Assembly (NCBI GenBank): GCA_003695555.1
Contig: RFIU01000151.1
Span: 1 to 6,075 of the forward strand
Length of the DNA stretch: 6,075 nt
Reading direction: 5' to 3'
From: Alphaproteobacteria bacterium
Lineage (GTDB): Bacteria; Pseudomonadota; Alphaproteobacteria; Sphingomonadales; Rhodothalassiaceae
The translations under genes and the position numbers were made by a program. Positions 1 through 5,628 of the stretch are shown piece by piece. The notes below the pieces were generated by a model, which saw nothing but the letters and a program-made list of their open reading frames with translations, had not been told where the DNA came from and did no database searches. Every line of letters starts with the position of its first letter. Position 1 is the first letter of the stretch.

Positions 1-130
1 CCTCGATCCTGCCGCCTGCCGTGACCAGCGCTGTCAGGACGATGGCGACGAGCGTCAATATCGCGCCCGCTGGCTGCAGGCGGGCCCTTGCCCTTGACCG
101 CCGGCGTGCGGATTCCGATCTTTCATTCAT
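1..130 (-). CDS. N-terminal part of an unidentified membrane-anchored or exported protein
   Basis: This is a minus-strand reading frame that starts with ATG at 130-128 and stays open to the left edge (43 codons seen). The first 20 residues are strongly basic (about eight Arg, including RRR at 9-11). A hydrophobic stretch of about 17 residues follows (about 22-38; AGAILTLVAIVLTALVTAG), then Gly-Gly-Arg. This is the shape of a signal anchor or of a signal peptide inserted with its N-terminus in the cytoplasm. A purine-rich Shine-Dalgarno-like stretch (GGGGGGAGAAG, about 134-144) lies just upstream of the ATG, which supports this start. The gene is divergent from the helicase. The family cannot be named from this fragment, and whether the segment is cleaved or retained cannot be judged. 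I infer that it is a real gene from the good ribosome-binding site and the positive-then-hydrophobic pattern. Confidence 0.6.
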   Translation of the reverse strand, partial: MNERSESARRRSRARARLQPAGAILTLVAIVLTALVTAGGRIE

Positions 131-278
131 CGTCTTCTCCCCCCAAGGGGCCAGGGTGGCGTGCGAAAAAATTCGGCCGAACGGCATTGTGCCATCATCC
201 GGCATGCCTGAAAACCGTTAGGGTCGCTTCAGGCAATGGTGAAACAGGCGCAGCCCCCTCAAGGGTCCGAAGAAACCG
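131..278. promoter_or_regulatory. Divergent intergenic control region
   Basis: These 148 bases separate the minus-strand partial gene from the plus-strand helicase, so both promoters should lie here. The minus-strand ribosome-binding site is at about 134-144. A 10-base perfect palindrome TTCGGCCGAA lies at 172-181 next to an A-rich run. A possible but weak plus-strand -35 (TTGTGC, 187-192) has no convincing -10 at normal spacing. The helicase has only a weak, distant Shine-Dalgarno-like AAGGG (261-265), 13 bases before its ATG. The promoters are therefore inferred from gene arrangement, not from a clear consensus. Confidence 0.4.
205..235. repeat. Perfect inverted repeat upstream of the helicase
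   Basis: TGCCTGAA (205-212) and TTCAGGCA (228-235) are exact reverse complements separated by 15 bases, ending 43 bases before the helicase start. It could be an operator dyad with half-sites about two helical turns apart, or a leader hairpin if transcription starts upstream. I recognise no specific regulator. An 8-base repeat of this kind can also occur by chance. Confidence 0.4.
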
Positions 279-3077
279 ATGAACACCCGCATCACAGCCC
301 TGCTGGGCCCCACCAATACCGGCAAGACTCACCATGCGGTCGAACGGATGCTGGGCCATCCGACCGGAATGATGGGCTTTCCGCTGCGGCTGCTCGCACG
401 AGAGGTGCATGACCGGATCGTCGCCGCGCGCGGGGCGGCGAGTGTCGCGCTGGTGACCGGCGAGGAGCGTATCATTCCGGCGCGACCGCGTTACTGGATC
501 GCGACGGTCGAATCGATGCCGCTCGCGGTGCCGGTGGACTTTCTGGCCATCGACGAGGTGCAGCTGGCCGCCGACCGCCAGCGCGGCCACGTCTTCACCG
601 ACCGGATTCTGCGGGCGAGGGGCCTGCGCGAAACCATGCTTCTCGGCTCCGACGTGATCGCGCCGCTGCTGCGCCGTCTTGTGCCGGGTATCGCGATCCG
701 TTCCCGGCCGCGGCTTTCGAAGCTGCGCCATGTGCCGCCCGCCAAGCTTCACCGCCTGCCCCGACGCAGCGCGATCATCGCCTTTTCGGCCGAAGAGGTC
801 TATGCGCTCGGCGAACTGGTGCGGCGCGCCCGCGGCGGCGCTGCGATCGTCATGGGCGCGCTCAGCCCGCGAACCCGTAACGCCCAAGTGGCGATGTTCC
901 AGAACGGCGATGTCGATTTCATCGTCGCCACCGATGCGATCGGCATGGGGCTGAACATGGATGTCGATCATGTCGCCTTCGCCTCGCTCCATAAGTTCGA
1001 CGGCGAGCGTGAGCGTGCCTTGAGCGCAGCCGAACTGGCCCAGATCGCCGGTCGTGCCGGCCGCCACATGAACGATGGCAGTTTCTCGACCGTCGCCGGC
1101 GCCGCACCGCCCTTGCCTGTATCGATCGTCAGCCGGATAGAGGAACACCGCTTCGCCCCTTTGAAAGCGCTGTCGTGGCGCAATACGGACCTCGACTTTC
1201 ATTCGCCGGGGCGTCTGCTGGCAAGTCTTGAGGCGCCTTCGCCGCGTCCTGAACTGGTGCGCATGGGCGCCGGACTGGACCTTTCCTGTCTGAAGGCGCT
1301 GCTCAAGGACGAGACGGTTCAGACACGCCTCGGCACGCCGGAGCGGCTTCGCCGTCTGTGGGAGGTCTGTCAGCTTCCCGACTTTCGTAAACAGCTTCCG
1401 GTCCATCATGCGATGCTGGTGCGACGCATCTTCCTGGCGCTCACCGGTCGCACCGAGCGGATCGATGAGGACTGGCTGGCTGGCGAGGTGAGCCGGCTTG
1501 ACAATCCGCAAGGCGATATCGATACCTTGGCGCGGCGGATTGCCGGGATCCGCGTGTGGACCTATGTGTCGCACCGCCCCGACTGGGTCGAGCGCGCCGA
1601 GCATTGGACAGCAGTCACCCGCCGGATCGAGGATCGGCTTTCCGATGCTCTGCACACACGTCTGCAGCAGCGTTTCGTCGATCGCCGGACATCGGTGCTG
1701 GTTCGCCGTCTGCGACAGAAAGGCGTATTGCCCGTGAGTCTCGAAGAAAACGACAGCGTGATCGTCGATGGCGTGGCGATCGGCCGGCTCGAGGGTTTCC
1801 GTTTCCTGCCCGATGCGGCGCGCGAGGGCGAGGAACGCAAGCTGCTCGAGAAGGCCGGCGCGGCTGCGTTGAAGGGCGAGATCGCCCGTCGTGTGAAGGT
1901 CTTCGTGAATGTCGGCTGGCGTAACCTGACGCTTGACCTTTCGGCCGGTCTTGATCGCCCACGGATCAGCTGGCAGCAGTCGCCGCTGGTCGAGATCGAA
2001 CGCGGCGACGATCCCATGCGGCCGCGGGTCCGGCTTGTCTCCGGACTGATGCTGGATGATGCGCAGACGCGTGAAATGGAACAGCGCGCGCAGACTTGGC
2101 TTGATGAACGGATCGCCGACAAGCTGGCGCCGCTTCTTGCCCTGCGTCGCGCGCGCGAGCAGGCCGAGGCGGGTGAAGCATCGCCGGTCGATGACGGAGA
2201 GCGGCTTTCACCCGCCGCGCGCGGGCTCGCCTTCCGGCTGGAGGAGGCATTCGGCGTCCTAGTCCGCCGTGATGTCGATGAATTGCTGCGAGGTCTCGAT
2301 CAGGACGACCGCCGGCCGCTGCGCCGTCTCAAGGTCCGCTTCGGGGCGACGGCCGTCTATCTGCCGGAACTCCTGAAACCGCACGCCATGGAACTGAAGG
2401 CGATGCTCTGGGCGCTGGCTCGCGGCGGCGCCGGTGGGGCACAACTGCCGGGGCCGGGGCTGGTCTGGATCCGTCATGACGCGGCGACCCCCGATGGATT
2501 TCTCGAAATGCTCGGCTATCTGCCGATCGGCGGCCAAGAGGCGATCCGCATCGACATGCTGGAACGGCTGGCGGATACTGTCCGTCCCTATGGAATGAAC
2601 GGTGCCTGGTTTCAGGTGACGCCTGAAGAGATGGGGCTGGTCGGCTGTTCGGGTGAAAGTTTCGTGCGGGCGATGCGCCTGCTCGGCTATCGTCGGGAAG
2701 AGGTGCCGCCGCTGCCACCTGTTGCCGGCACTGCGGGGCAGAAGCAGGAAAGCGACAGCGCCGCCACGGAAACGGGCGAATCGCGGGAAGAGGCCCCCGC
2801 TCCCCGCATCTGGTTTTGCTGGCAGGGCGGCAAACCGGCGCGGCGCAGCCCATCCCGCCGGCGCGCATCGCCCGGCGGGCGACCGGAAAAGGGCAAGGCA
2901 AGGCGCAAGGGAAAGCTGGTGCCGGAACGCACGCCCCGAAAGGCCGGTTCGGGCGCCAGACGGCCCGAATCCACCGGCGGGCCCGGTCGGGCATCACGCC
3001 CGCCGGATCCCGATTCCCCCTTTGCCAAGCTGGCGGCACTGAAAGAGGCGCTCGAACGCAAGGGACGCGATGCCTGA
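279..3077 (+). CDS. SUV3-like superfamily 2 RNA helicase
   Basis: This encodes a predicted 932-residue ATP-dependent helicase of superfamily 2, most like SUV3, the RNA helicase of the mitochondrial degradosome. It should unwind RNA in the cytoplasm. Motifs seen: Walker A GPTNTGKT (10-17), motif Ia PLRLLA (35-40), ATVESM (75-80), Walker B DEVQ (92-95), LLGS (121-124), AIIAFS (165-170), motif V VATDAIGMGLNM (216-227) and motif VI QIAGRAGR (255-262). The core thus fills roughly the first 280 residues, and Walker A sits almost at the N-terminus as in this family, which supports the ATG at 279. A long C-terminal half follows, with a conserved-looking PYGMNGAWF block near 770. A low-complexity Lys/Arg-rich tail (about 850-915) ends in a short helix containing SPFAKLAALKEAL. 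The tail probably binds nucleic acid. Natural substrate and partners are unknown. The S4-protein gene follows closely, suggesting co-transcription. Confidence 0.92.
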   Translation: MNTRITALLGPTNTGKTHHAVERMLGHPTGMMGFPLRLLAREVHDRIVAARGAASVALVTGEERIIPARPRYWIATVESMPLAVPVDFLAIDEVQLAADRQRGHVFTDRILRARGLRETMLLGSDVIAPLLRRLVPGIAIRSRPRLSKLRHVPPAKLHRLPRRSAIIAFSAEEVYALGELVRRARGGAAIVMGALSPRTRNAQVAMFQNGDVDFIVATDAIGMGLNMDVDHVAFASLHKFDGERERALSAAELAQIAGRAGRHMNDGSFSTVAGAAPPLPVSIVSRIEEHRFAPLKALSWRNTDLDFHSPGRLLASLEAPSPRPELVRMGAGLDLSCLKALLKDETVQTRLGTPERLRRLWEVCQLPDFRKQLPVHHAMLVRRIFLALTGRTERIDEDWLAGEVSRLDNPQGDIDTLARRIAGIRVWTYVSHRPDWVERAEHWTAVTRRIEDRLSDALHTRLQQRFVDRRTSVLVRRLRQKGVLPVSLEENDSVIVDGVAIGRLEGFRFLPDAAREGEERKLLEKAGAAALKGEIARRVKVFVNVGWRNLTLDLSAGLDRPRISWQQSPLVEIERGDDPMRPRVRLVSGLMLDDAQTREMEQRAQTWLDERIADKLAPLLALRRAREQAEAGEASPVDDGERLSPAARGLAFRLEEAFGVLVRRDVDELLRGLDQDDRRPLRRLKVRFGATAVYLPELLKPHAMELKAMLWALARGGAGGAQLPGPGLVWIRHDAATPDGFLEMLGYLPIGGQEAIRIDMLERLADTVRPYGMNGAWFQVTPEEMGLVGCSGESFVRAMRLLGYRREEVPPLPPVAGTAGQKQESDSAATETGESREEAPAPRIWFCWQGGKPARRSPSRRRASPGGRPEKGKARRKGKLVPERTPRKAGSGARRPESTGGPGRASRPPDPDSPFAKLAALKEALERKGRDA

Positions 3078-3166
3078 GGCACGAGGTCTCGCGCAGGCGG
3101 ATGGCTGGCAGGATGGCGACAAACAAGCGGCGGCAGGACCTTGCGGACAGGAACCGCGACCCCGCG

Positions 3167-3613
3167 ATGGCGGAGGCGGATGAATGTCGGCGGGTCGATC
3201 GCTGGCTGCATGTCACGCGGCTGATGAAGACCCGCGCGCTGGCCGCCGCTCTTGCCCGTTCCGGGCGTCTGCGGATCGACGGCGTGCATGTCCGCAAGCC
3301 GGGCCAGCGGCTGCGTCGCGGGCAGGTGCTGACCTTTGTCAAGGCGGGGCGGGTGTGGACCGTTCGGGTGCTGGATTTCGCACCGCGTCGCCTGCCGGCG
3401 CGCGAGGCGGTGCAGCTTTATGAGGATCTTTCTCCGCCGAAGGTGGCGGGTGCGGCCCCGACGGCCGAAGCATCCGCCGGTTCCGGTAGCGTGCGCGCCC
3501 CCGCACCGGCACATCGGCCGGACAAGCGGCAACGGCGCGCGCTGCGTCGCTGGAAGCGTCAGGAGGCACCCCACCCGGGCGGGGACATTCGGGCGGACAG
3601 GGAAAGGGAATGA
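3167..3613 (+). CDS. S4-domain RNA-binding protein (Hsp15-like)
   Basis: This encodes a small RNA-binding protein of about 148 residues. The S4 fold is seen from RRVDRWLHVTRLMKTRALAAALARSG onward, followed by the strand-turn-strand part around RIDGVHVRKPGQRLRRGQVLTF (about residues 8-66). The YEDLSP motif and the basic tail RPDKRQRRALRRWKR resemble Hsp15/HslR-type proteins, which in E. coli bind stalled 50S subunits carrying nascent chains. A ribosome-linked role here is inferred by family. The start is uncertain. The frame is open far upstream inside the helicase gene, and in-frame ATGs lie at 3101, 3113 and 3167. I chose 3167 because S4 proteins of this type usually begin 5-10 residues before the R-x-D-[KR]-W-L motif. 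However, the nearest purine-rich site (AGGA, 3149-3152) is 14 bases away. Starting at 3101 would give 170 residues and a 23-base gap from the helicase. The stop overlaps the next gene's ATG. Confidence 0.88.
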   Translation: MAEADECRRVDRWLHVTRLMKTRALAAALARSGRLRIDGVHVRKPGQRLRRGQVLTFVKAGRVWTVRVLDFAPRRLPAREAVQLYEDLSPPKVAGAAPTAEASAGSGSVRAPAPAHRPDKRQRRALRRWKRQEAPHPGGDIRADRERE

Positions 3614-4086
3614 CGATGGCCTGGGAAAGACTGCGTTCGGCCTGGCGGGCCTCGCTTGGTGCGGCGCCCCCTTCGCTGAAGTTCGCCCGAGCCGATGAGG
3701 CGCGCATGCTCGCCACCCTGCTGGTCTGGGCGGCGCGCGCGGATGGCGAATATCAGGAGATCGAGCGCGAGGCGATCGCATCCATGCTGGCGCGCCGTTA
3801 CGGGCTTGACGAGTGGCGCGCGCAGGAACTGCTGGCTCTTGCCGAGCGCGATGCCGGCGAGGCAGTCGAGATGCAGCGCTTCACCCGCGCATTGAAGGAC
3901 GAAGTGCCGCTTGAAGAGCGCGGGGCGATCGTCGAGATGTTGTTCGAGACGGCCTTCGCCGATGGTGTCCTCGACCCTTACGAGGATCAGGTGATCCGGC
4001 GGATTGCCGGCCTGCTCTATGTAGACGATCGCAGCCGCGGTGAGATTCGCAGCCGGGTGCGCGCACGGGCCATGAACGAAGGCTGA
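3610..4086 (+). CDS. TerB-like (tellurite resistance TerB family) protein
   Basis: This encodes a 158-residue, acidic, all-helical protein without signal peptide or membrane segment. It matches the TerB-like family (COG4103 type) in length and in its two Asp-Gly-containing repeats: ADGEYQEIE (44-52) after the first hydrophobic helix and ADGVLDPYE (117-125) in the second half. In TerB-type domains such acidic D-G-x4-E segments form metal-binding loops. The family name comes from tellurite operons, but stand-alone members are widespread and their role is mostly unknown, so tellurite resistance should not be assumed. The ATG at 3610 overlaps the S4-gene TGA (ATGA), implying translational coupling. 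A second ATG at 3616 is equally possible: the purine-rich stretch GGGAAAGGGA (3600-3609) suits 3616 best, while its upstream half suits 3610. It is probably the last gene of the helicase-S4 transcript. Confidence 0.85.
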   Translation: MTMAWERLRSAWRASLGAAPPSLKFARADEARMLATLLVWAARADGEYQEIEREAIASMLARRYGLDEWRAQELLALAERDAGEAVEMQRFTRALKDEVPLEERGAIVEMLFETAFADGVLDPYEDQVIRRIAGLLYVDDRSRGEIRSRVRARAMNEG

Positions 4087-4104
4087 AACGCTTTTCCCCG
4101 TTTC
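4085..4104 (+). other. Weak hairpin at the end of the TerB-like gene
   Basis: GAAACG (4085-4090) pairs with CGTTTC (4099-4104) around an 8-base loop, starting within the stop codon. The stem is only 6 bp and no T-run follows, so intrinsic termination is doubtful. Confidence 0.25.
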
Positions 4105-4119
4105 GGCCGATCCTGCCGC

Positions 4120-4148
4120 TTGCCTGGGGCAACGGCTTCGGCTAAGGG
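4120..4148 (+). promoter_or_regulatory. fdxA: Possible fdxA promoter
   Basis: TTGCCT (4120-4125) could be a -35 element and GCTAAG (4141-4146) a -10 element, 15 bases apart, slightly short for sigma-70. The -35 lies inside a small dyad, TTGCC-TGG-GGCAA (4120-4132). The leader would then run about 80 bases to the fdxA ATG and contain a GC-rich hairpin (GCCGG 4169-4173 with CCGGC 4178-4182). This is inferred from position and partial consensus only. Confidence 0.25.
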
Positions 4149-4236
4149 GTCGAGGGACGAAACGCCCTGCCGGCCGTCCGGCCTTGCGATCCGCTTTTCG
4201 TGCCGGGTGTCGCATAAGAGGAAACGAGGGAACGCC

Positions 4237-4575
4237 ATGACCTACGTCGTTACCGAAGCCTGCATCATGTGCAAGTACACCGACTGTGTCGAAGTCTGCC
4301 CGGTGGACTGCTTCTATGAGGGCGAGAACATGCTCGTCATCAACCCCAATGAGTGCATCGATTGCGGCGTGTGCGAGCCCGAATGCCCGGCCGAGGCGAT
4401 TCTGCCCGATACCGAGGACGGCCTTGAAAAGTGGCTGGAGATCAACGCCAAGTATTCGGAAATCTGGCCGAACATCACCGCCAAGAAGGATCCGTTGCCC
4501 GACGCCGATGCCCACAAGGACGAGGAAGGCAAGTTCGAGAAGTACTTCTCGGAAAAGCCCGGCACCGGCGACTGA
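4237..4575 (+). CDS. fdxA: Seven-iron ferredoxin FdxA ([3Fe-4S][4Fe-4S])
   Basis: This encodes a 112-residue soluble ferredoxin, a cytoplasmic one-electron carrier of low potential. Nine cysteines are seen at 9, 12, 17, 21, 25, 40, 43, 46 and 50. They match Azotobacter vinelandii ferredoxin I with a shift of one. By that comparison, C9, C17 and C50 hold the [3Fe-4S] cluster, C21, C40, C43 and C46 hold the [4Fe-4S] cluster, and C12 and C25 are non-ligand cysteines. The second motif, CIDCGVCEPECP (40-51), is the classic C-x2-C-x2-C-x3-CP. The acidic, charged C-terminal extension (about 60-112) is also typical of FdxA. The start at 4237 is clear: the family begins MTYVVTE, and a good site GAGGG (4226-4230) lies six bases upstream. 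The gene is probably transcribed alone or with weak read-through. The redox partner cannot be told from this window. Confidence 0.97.
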   Translation: MTYVVTEACIMCKYTDCVEVCPVDCFYEGENMLVINPNECIDCGVCEPECPAEAILPDTEDGLEKWLEINAKYSEIWPNITAKKDPLPDADAHKDEEGKFEKYFSEKPGTGD

Positions 4576-4594
4576 AGGTCCGGATGCAAGCTGC

Positions 4595-4620
4595 GCCGTC
4601 TTGATCATCGCCAAGACGGC
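4595..4620 (+). terminator. Strong hairpin downstream of fdxA, possible terminator
   Basis: GCCGTCTTG (4595-4603) and CAAGACGGC (4612-4620) form a perfect 9-bp stem with an 8-base loop, starting 20 bases after the fdxA stop. No T-run follows, so it may instead protect the mRNA 3' end or act with Rho. A second stem, GGCCT (4618-4622) with AGGCC (4627-4631), shares bases with the first and excludes its lower part. Confidence 0.45.
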
Positions 4621-4707
4621 CTCGGGAGGCCTGTCGGTCCCGCCCGTCAGGATGTGAGCGAATCGCCCGGGTCGGCTGGCCGATTGCCCCGATGCCGTTA
4701 TCCAAGG

Positions 4708-4728
4708 ATGCGCAAGAATGTTGCGCAT
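4708..4728. repeat. Inverted repeat 1 of the fdxA-carD gap
   Basis: ATGCGCAA (4708-4715) and TTGCGCAT (4721-4728) are exact reverse complements around a 5-base centre. The symmetry and length fit a dimeric regulator's operator; it would also fold as an 8-bp hairpin in RNA. I recognise no specific regulator. Confidence 0.55.
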
Positions 4729-4736
4729 ATTAACGA

Positions 4737-4748
4737 TACGCTAGCGTA
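4737..4748. repeat. Perfect 12-base palindrome (inverted repeat 2)
   Basis: TACGCTAGCGTA is fully self-complementary with no spacer. It follows TTAACGA. With no loop it is more plausible as a protein-binding site in DNA than as an RNA hairpin. Its centre is about 24-25 bases from the centre of inverted repeat 1. Confidence 0.5.
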
Positions 4749-4750
4749 AA

Positions 4751-4772
4751 GATTGCGTGCGGTGCGGCAATC
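4751..4772. repeat. Inverted repeat 3
   Basis: GATTGC (4751-4756) pairs with GCAATC (4767-4772) around a 10-base G-rich loop. It begins two bases after inverted repeat 2. Confidence 0.4.
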
Positions 4773-4775
4773 CCC

Positions 4776-4797
4776 CCTTTTCGCAGTCGCGAAAGGG
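4776..4797 (+). repeat. Hairpin (inverted repeat 4), possible terminator
   Basis: CCTTTTCGC (4776-4784) pairs with GCGAAAGGG (4789-4797), nine pairs including one G-U, closing a 4-base loop. The following bases, CCTGTTCATTTT, are moderately T-rich, so it could be a weak intrinsic terminator for read-through from fdxA, placed just before the probable carD promoter. Confidence 0.4.
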
Positions 4798-4799
4798 CC

Positions 4800-4850
4800 T
4801 GTTCATTTTGTGACATTTGTGCTACATTCCGGGGGCTTAGGAGTATCTGC
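4800..4850 (+). promoter_or_regulatory. carD: Probable carD promoter zone
   Basis: This T-rich segment contains a tandem TTTGTG repeat (4807-4812 and 4816-4821, nine bases apart) and TACATT (4823-4828), a fair -10 match. An alternative is TTGTGC (4817-4822) as -35 with GAGTAT (4841-4846) as -10, 18 bases apart. It is the only promoter-like stretch in the gap upstream of carD. If used, it gives a leader of roughly 270-290 bases. Exact elements are uncertain. Confidence 0.35.
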
Positions 4851-5025
4851 AATCACTCGTCGACAGCGACGGAATCGGGACCGGCAGGCGTTCATCCATT
4901 CTTCTTGTGGCGTATCGACCGGCGGCTTCTTTGCTGCCTTCGATCGACGGAAGGTGCGGCTTGCCACCCGCTGATGAGGTGCCAGCCGGCGGTGGATGTC
5001 GCGCCTTGTCGGGAGAACGGACAGG

Positions 5026-5069
5026 GCCTTCTGGCAGAAGGCGGATGGCCGAAGGGCCTGGTCCCTTTT
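5026..5069 (+). promoter_or_regulatory. carD: Structured carD leader with attenuator-like hairpins
   Basis: GCCTTCT (5026-5032) pairs perfectly with AGAAGGC (5036-5042) around a 3-base loop. Ten bases later AAGGG (5052-5056) pairs with CCCTT (5063-5067), running into TTTT (5066-5069), a short terminator-like arrangement. Closer to the start codon, CTCGA (5087-5091) can pair with TCGAG (5101-5105), which overlaps the only Shine-Dalgarno-like sequence (GAGGGA, 5103-5108). Control of carD in its leader is therefore possible but inferred. Confidence 0.35.
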
Positions 5070-5121
5070 GCTCTCTGTCGCCTTGGCTCGACGAAATGGA
5101 TCGAGGGATCGTCAGTCCAAC

Positions 5122-5628
5122 ATGACCAGAAAGAAACCCCAGCTCGACTTCGCACCCGGCGATTACATCGTCTATCCGAAGCATGGCGTCGGCCGTGTGG
5201 TGGAAATCGAACACCAAGAAATCGCCGGTGCCCTGCTCGAACTCTATGTCGTCCGGTTCGAGAAGGAGCGCATGACGCTCAAGGTGCCGACCAACAAGGC
5301 CAAGACTGTCGGCATGCGCCGCCTATCGAACAAGCAGCGCATTCAGGAGGCCTTTTCGACTCTGAAGGGCCGTGCACGCATCAAACGCACGATGTGGAGT
5401 CGCCGCGCCCAGGAGTACGAGGCGAAGATCAATTCCGGCGACATCGTTTCGATCGCCGAGGTGGTCCGCGACCTGCACCGCAATGCCGATCAGCCGGAAC
5501 AGTCCTATTCCGAACGGCAGATCTACGAGGCCGCGCTCGGTCGGCTGGCGCGTGAGCTGGCCGCTGTCGAGGACATTGACGAGAACGCCGCACTCGAGAA
5601 GCTCGAAAAGGTGCTGATGGCCGCCTGA
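5122..5628 (+). CDS. carD: CarD/CdnL family RNA polymerase-binding transcription regulator
   Basis: This encodes a 168-residue member of the CarD_CdnL_TRCF family. It binds the RNA polymerase beta subunit and upstream promoter DNA and stabilises open complexes at housekeeping and ribosomal promoters; the Caulobacter homologue is called CdnL. The N-terminal Tudor-like polymerase-interacting domain is seen at about 8-65 (FAPGDYIVYPKHGVG at 10-24, LYVVRFEKERMTLKVP at 41-56), followed by GMRRLS (64-69). The C-terminal half is helical. Trp92 in KRTMWSRRAQEY probably corresponds to the tryptophan that wedges into the promoter bubble. Length is normal. The frame is open upstream to 4996, but the ATG at 5122 (MTRKKPQLDF) fits the family N-terminus. 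Its GAGGGA site (5103-5108) is rather distant at 13 bases. The protein ends in Ala-Ala, as does Caulobacter CdnL, where that end is needed for ClpXP turnover. It appears monocistronic. Confidence 0.96.
   Translation: MTRKKPQLDFAPGDYIVYPKHGVGRVVEIEHQEIAGALLELYVVRFEKERMTLKVPTNKAKTVGMRRLSNKQRIQEAFSTLKGRARIKRTMWSRRAQEYEAKINSGDIVSIAEVVRDLHRNADQPEQSYSERQIYEAALGRLARELAAVEDIDENAALEKLEKVLMAA

Larger units (their letters stand above)
4576..5121 (+). other. fdxA-carD intergenic region, no gene seen
   Basis: These 546 bases hold no reading frame with coding character. The frames that are open have no recognisable domain and no good ribosome-binding site. From left to right there are the fdxA-end hairpins (4595-4631), a stretch with nothing notable (4632-4700), a relatively AT-rich island with four consecutive inverted repeats (4708-4797), a T-rich probable promoter zone (4800-4850), and a long presumed carD leader with hairpins (to 5121). 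Confidence 0.6.

Noticed and set aside
195..1655. Long minus-strand open frame (486 codons) opposite the helicase
   Set aside because: It lies fully antisense to the helicase core, whose motifs are unmistakable. Its translation is rich in His, Arg and Gln with no recognisable domain, the usual mirror image of a high-GC gene.
3070..3183. Small frame starting at the ATG that overlaps the helicase stop
   Set aside because: It gives a short Gly/Pro-rich peptide ending at 3183 in a different frame from the S4 domain, with no family resemblance.
2329..3781. Overlapping long minus-strand frames opposite the helicase tail, S4 and TerB-like genes
   Set aside because: Arg/Pro-rich low-complexity translations with no domain; mirror frames of three supported plus-strand genes.
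3559..4728. Minus-strand open frame of 389 codons across the TerB-like gene and fdxA
   Set aside because: Antisense to two well-supported genes. The FdxA cysteine pattern fixes the true strand and frame.
4730..4744. CtrA-type site (TTAA-N7-TTAA)
   Set aside because: Only the first TTAA (4730-4733) is present; the second half-site position reads CTAG.
4810..4826. CRP-like site beginning TGTGA
   Set aside because: The second half reads TGCTA where TCACA would be needed, so symmetry is lacking.
4753..4974. Small plus-strand frame in the carD leader
   Set aside because: It starts inside an inverted repeat, has no Shine-Dalgarno sequence, and runs through the promoter zone; no sign of a real leader peptide.
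4905..5555. Plus-strand frame of 216 codons overlapping carD in another frame
   Set aside because: It lacks a ribosome-binding site and domain, and overlaps the CarD frame, whose conserved motifs decide the matter.
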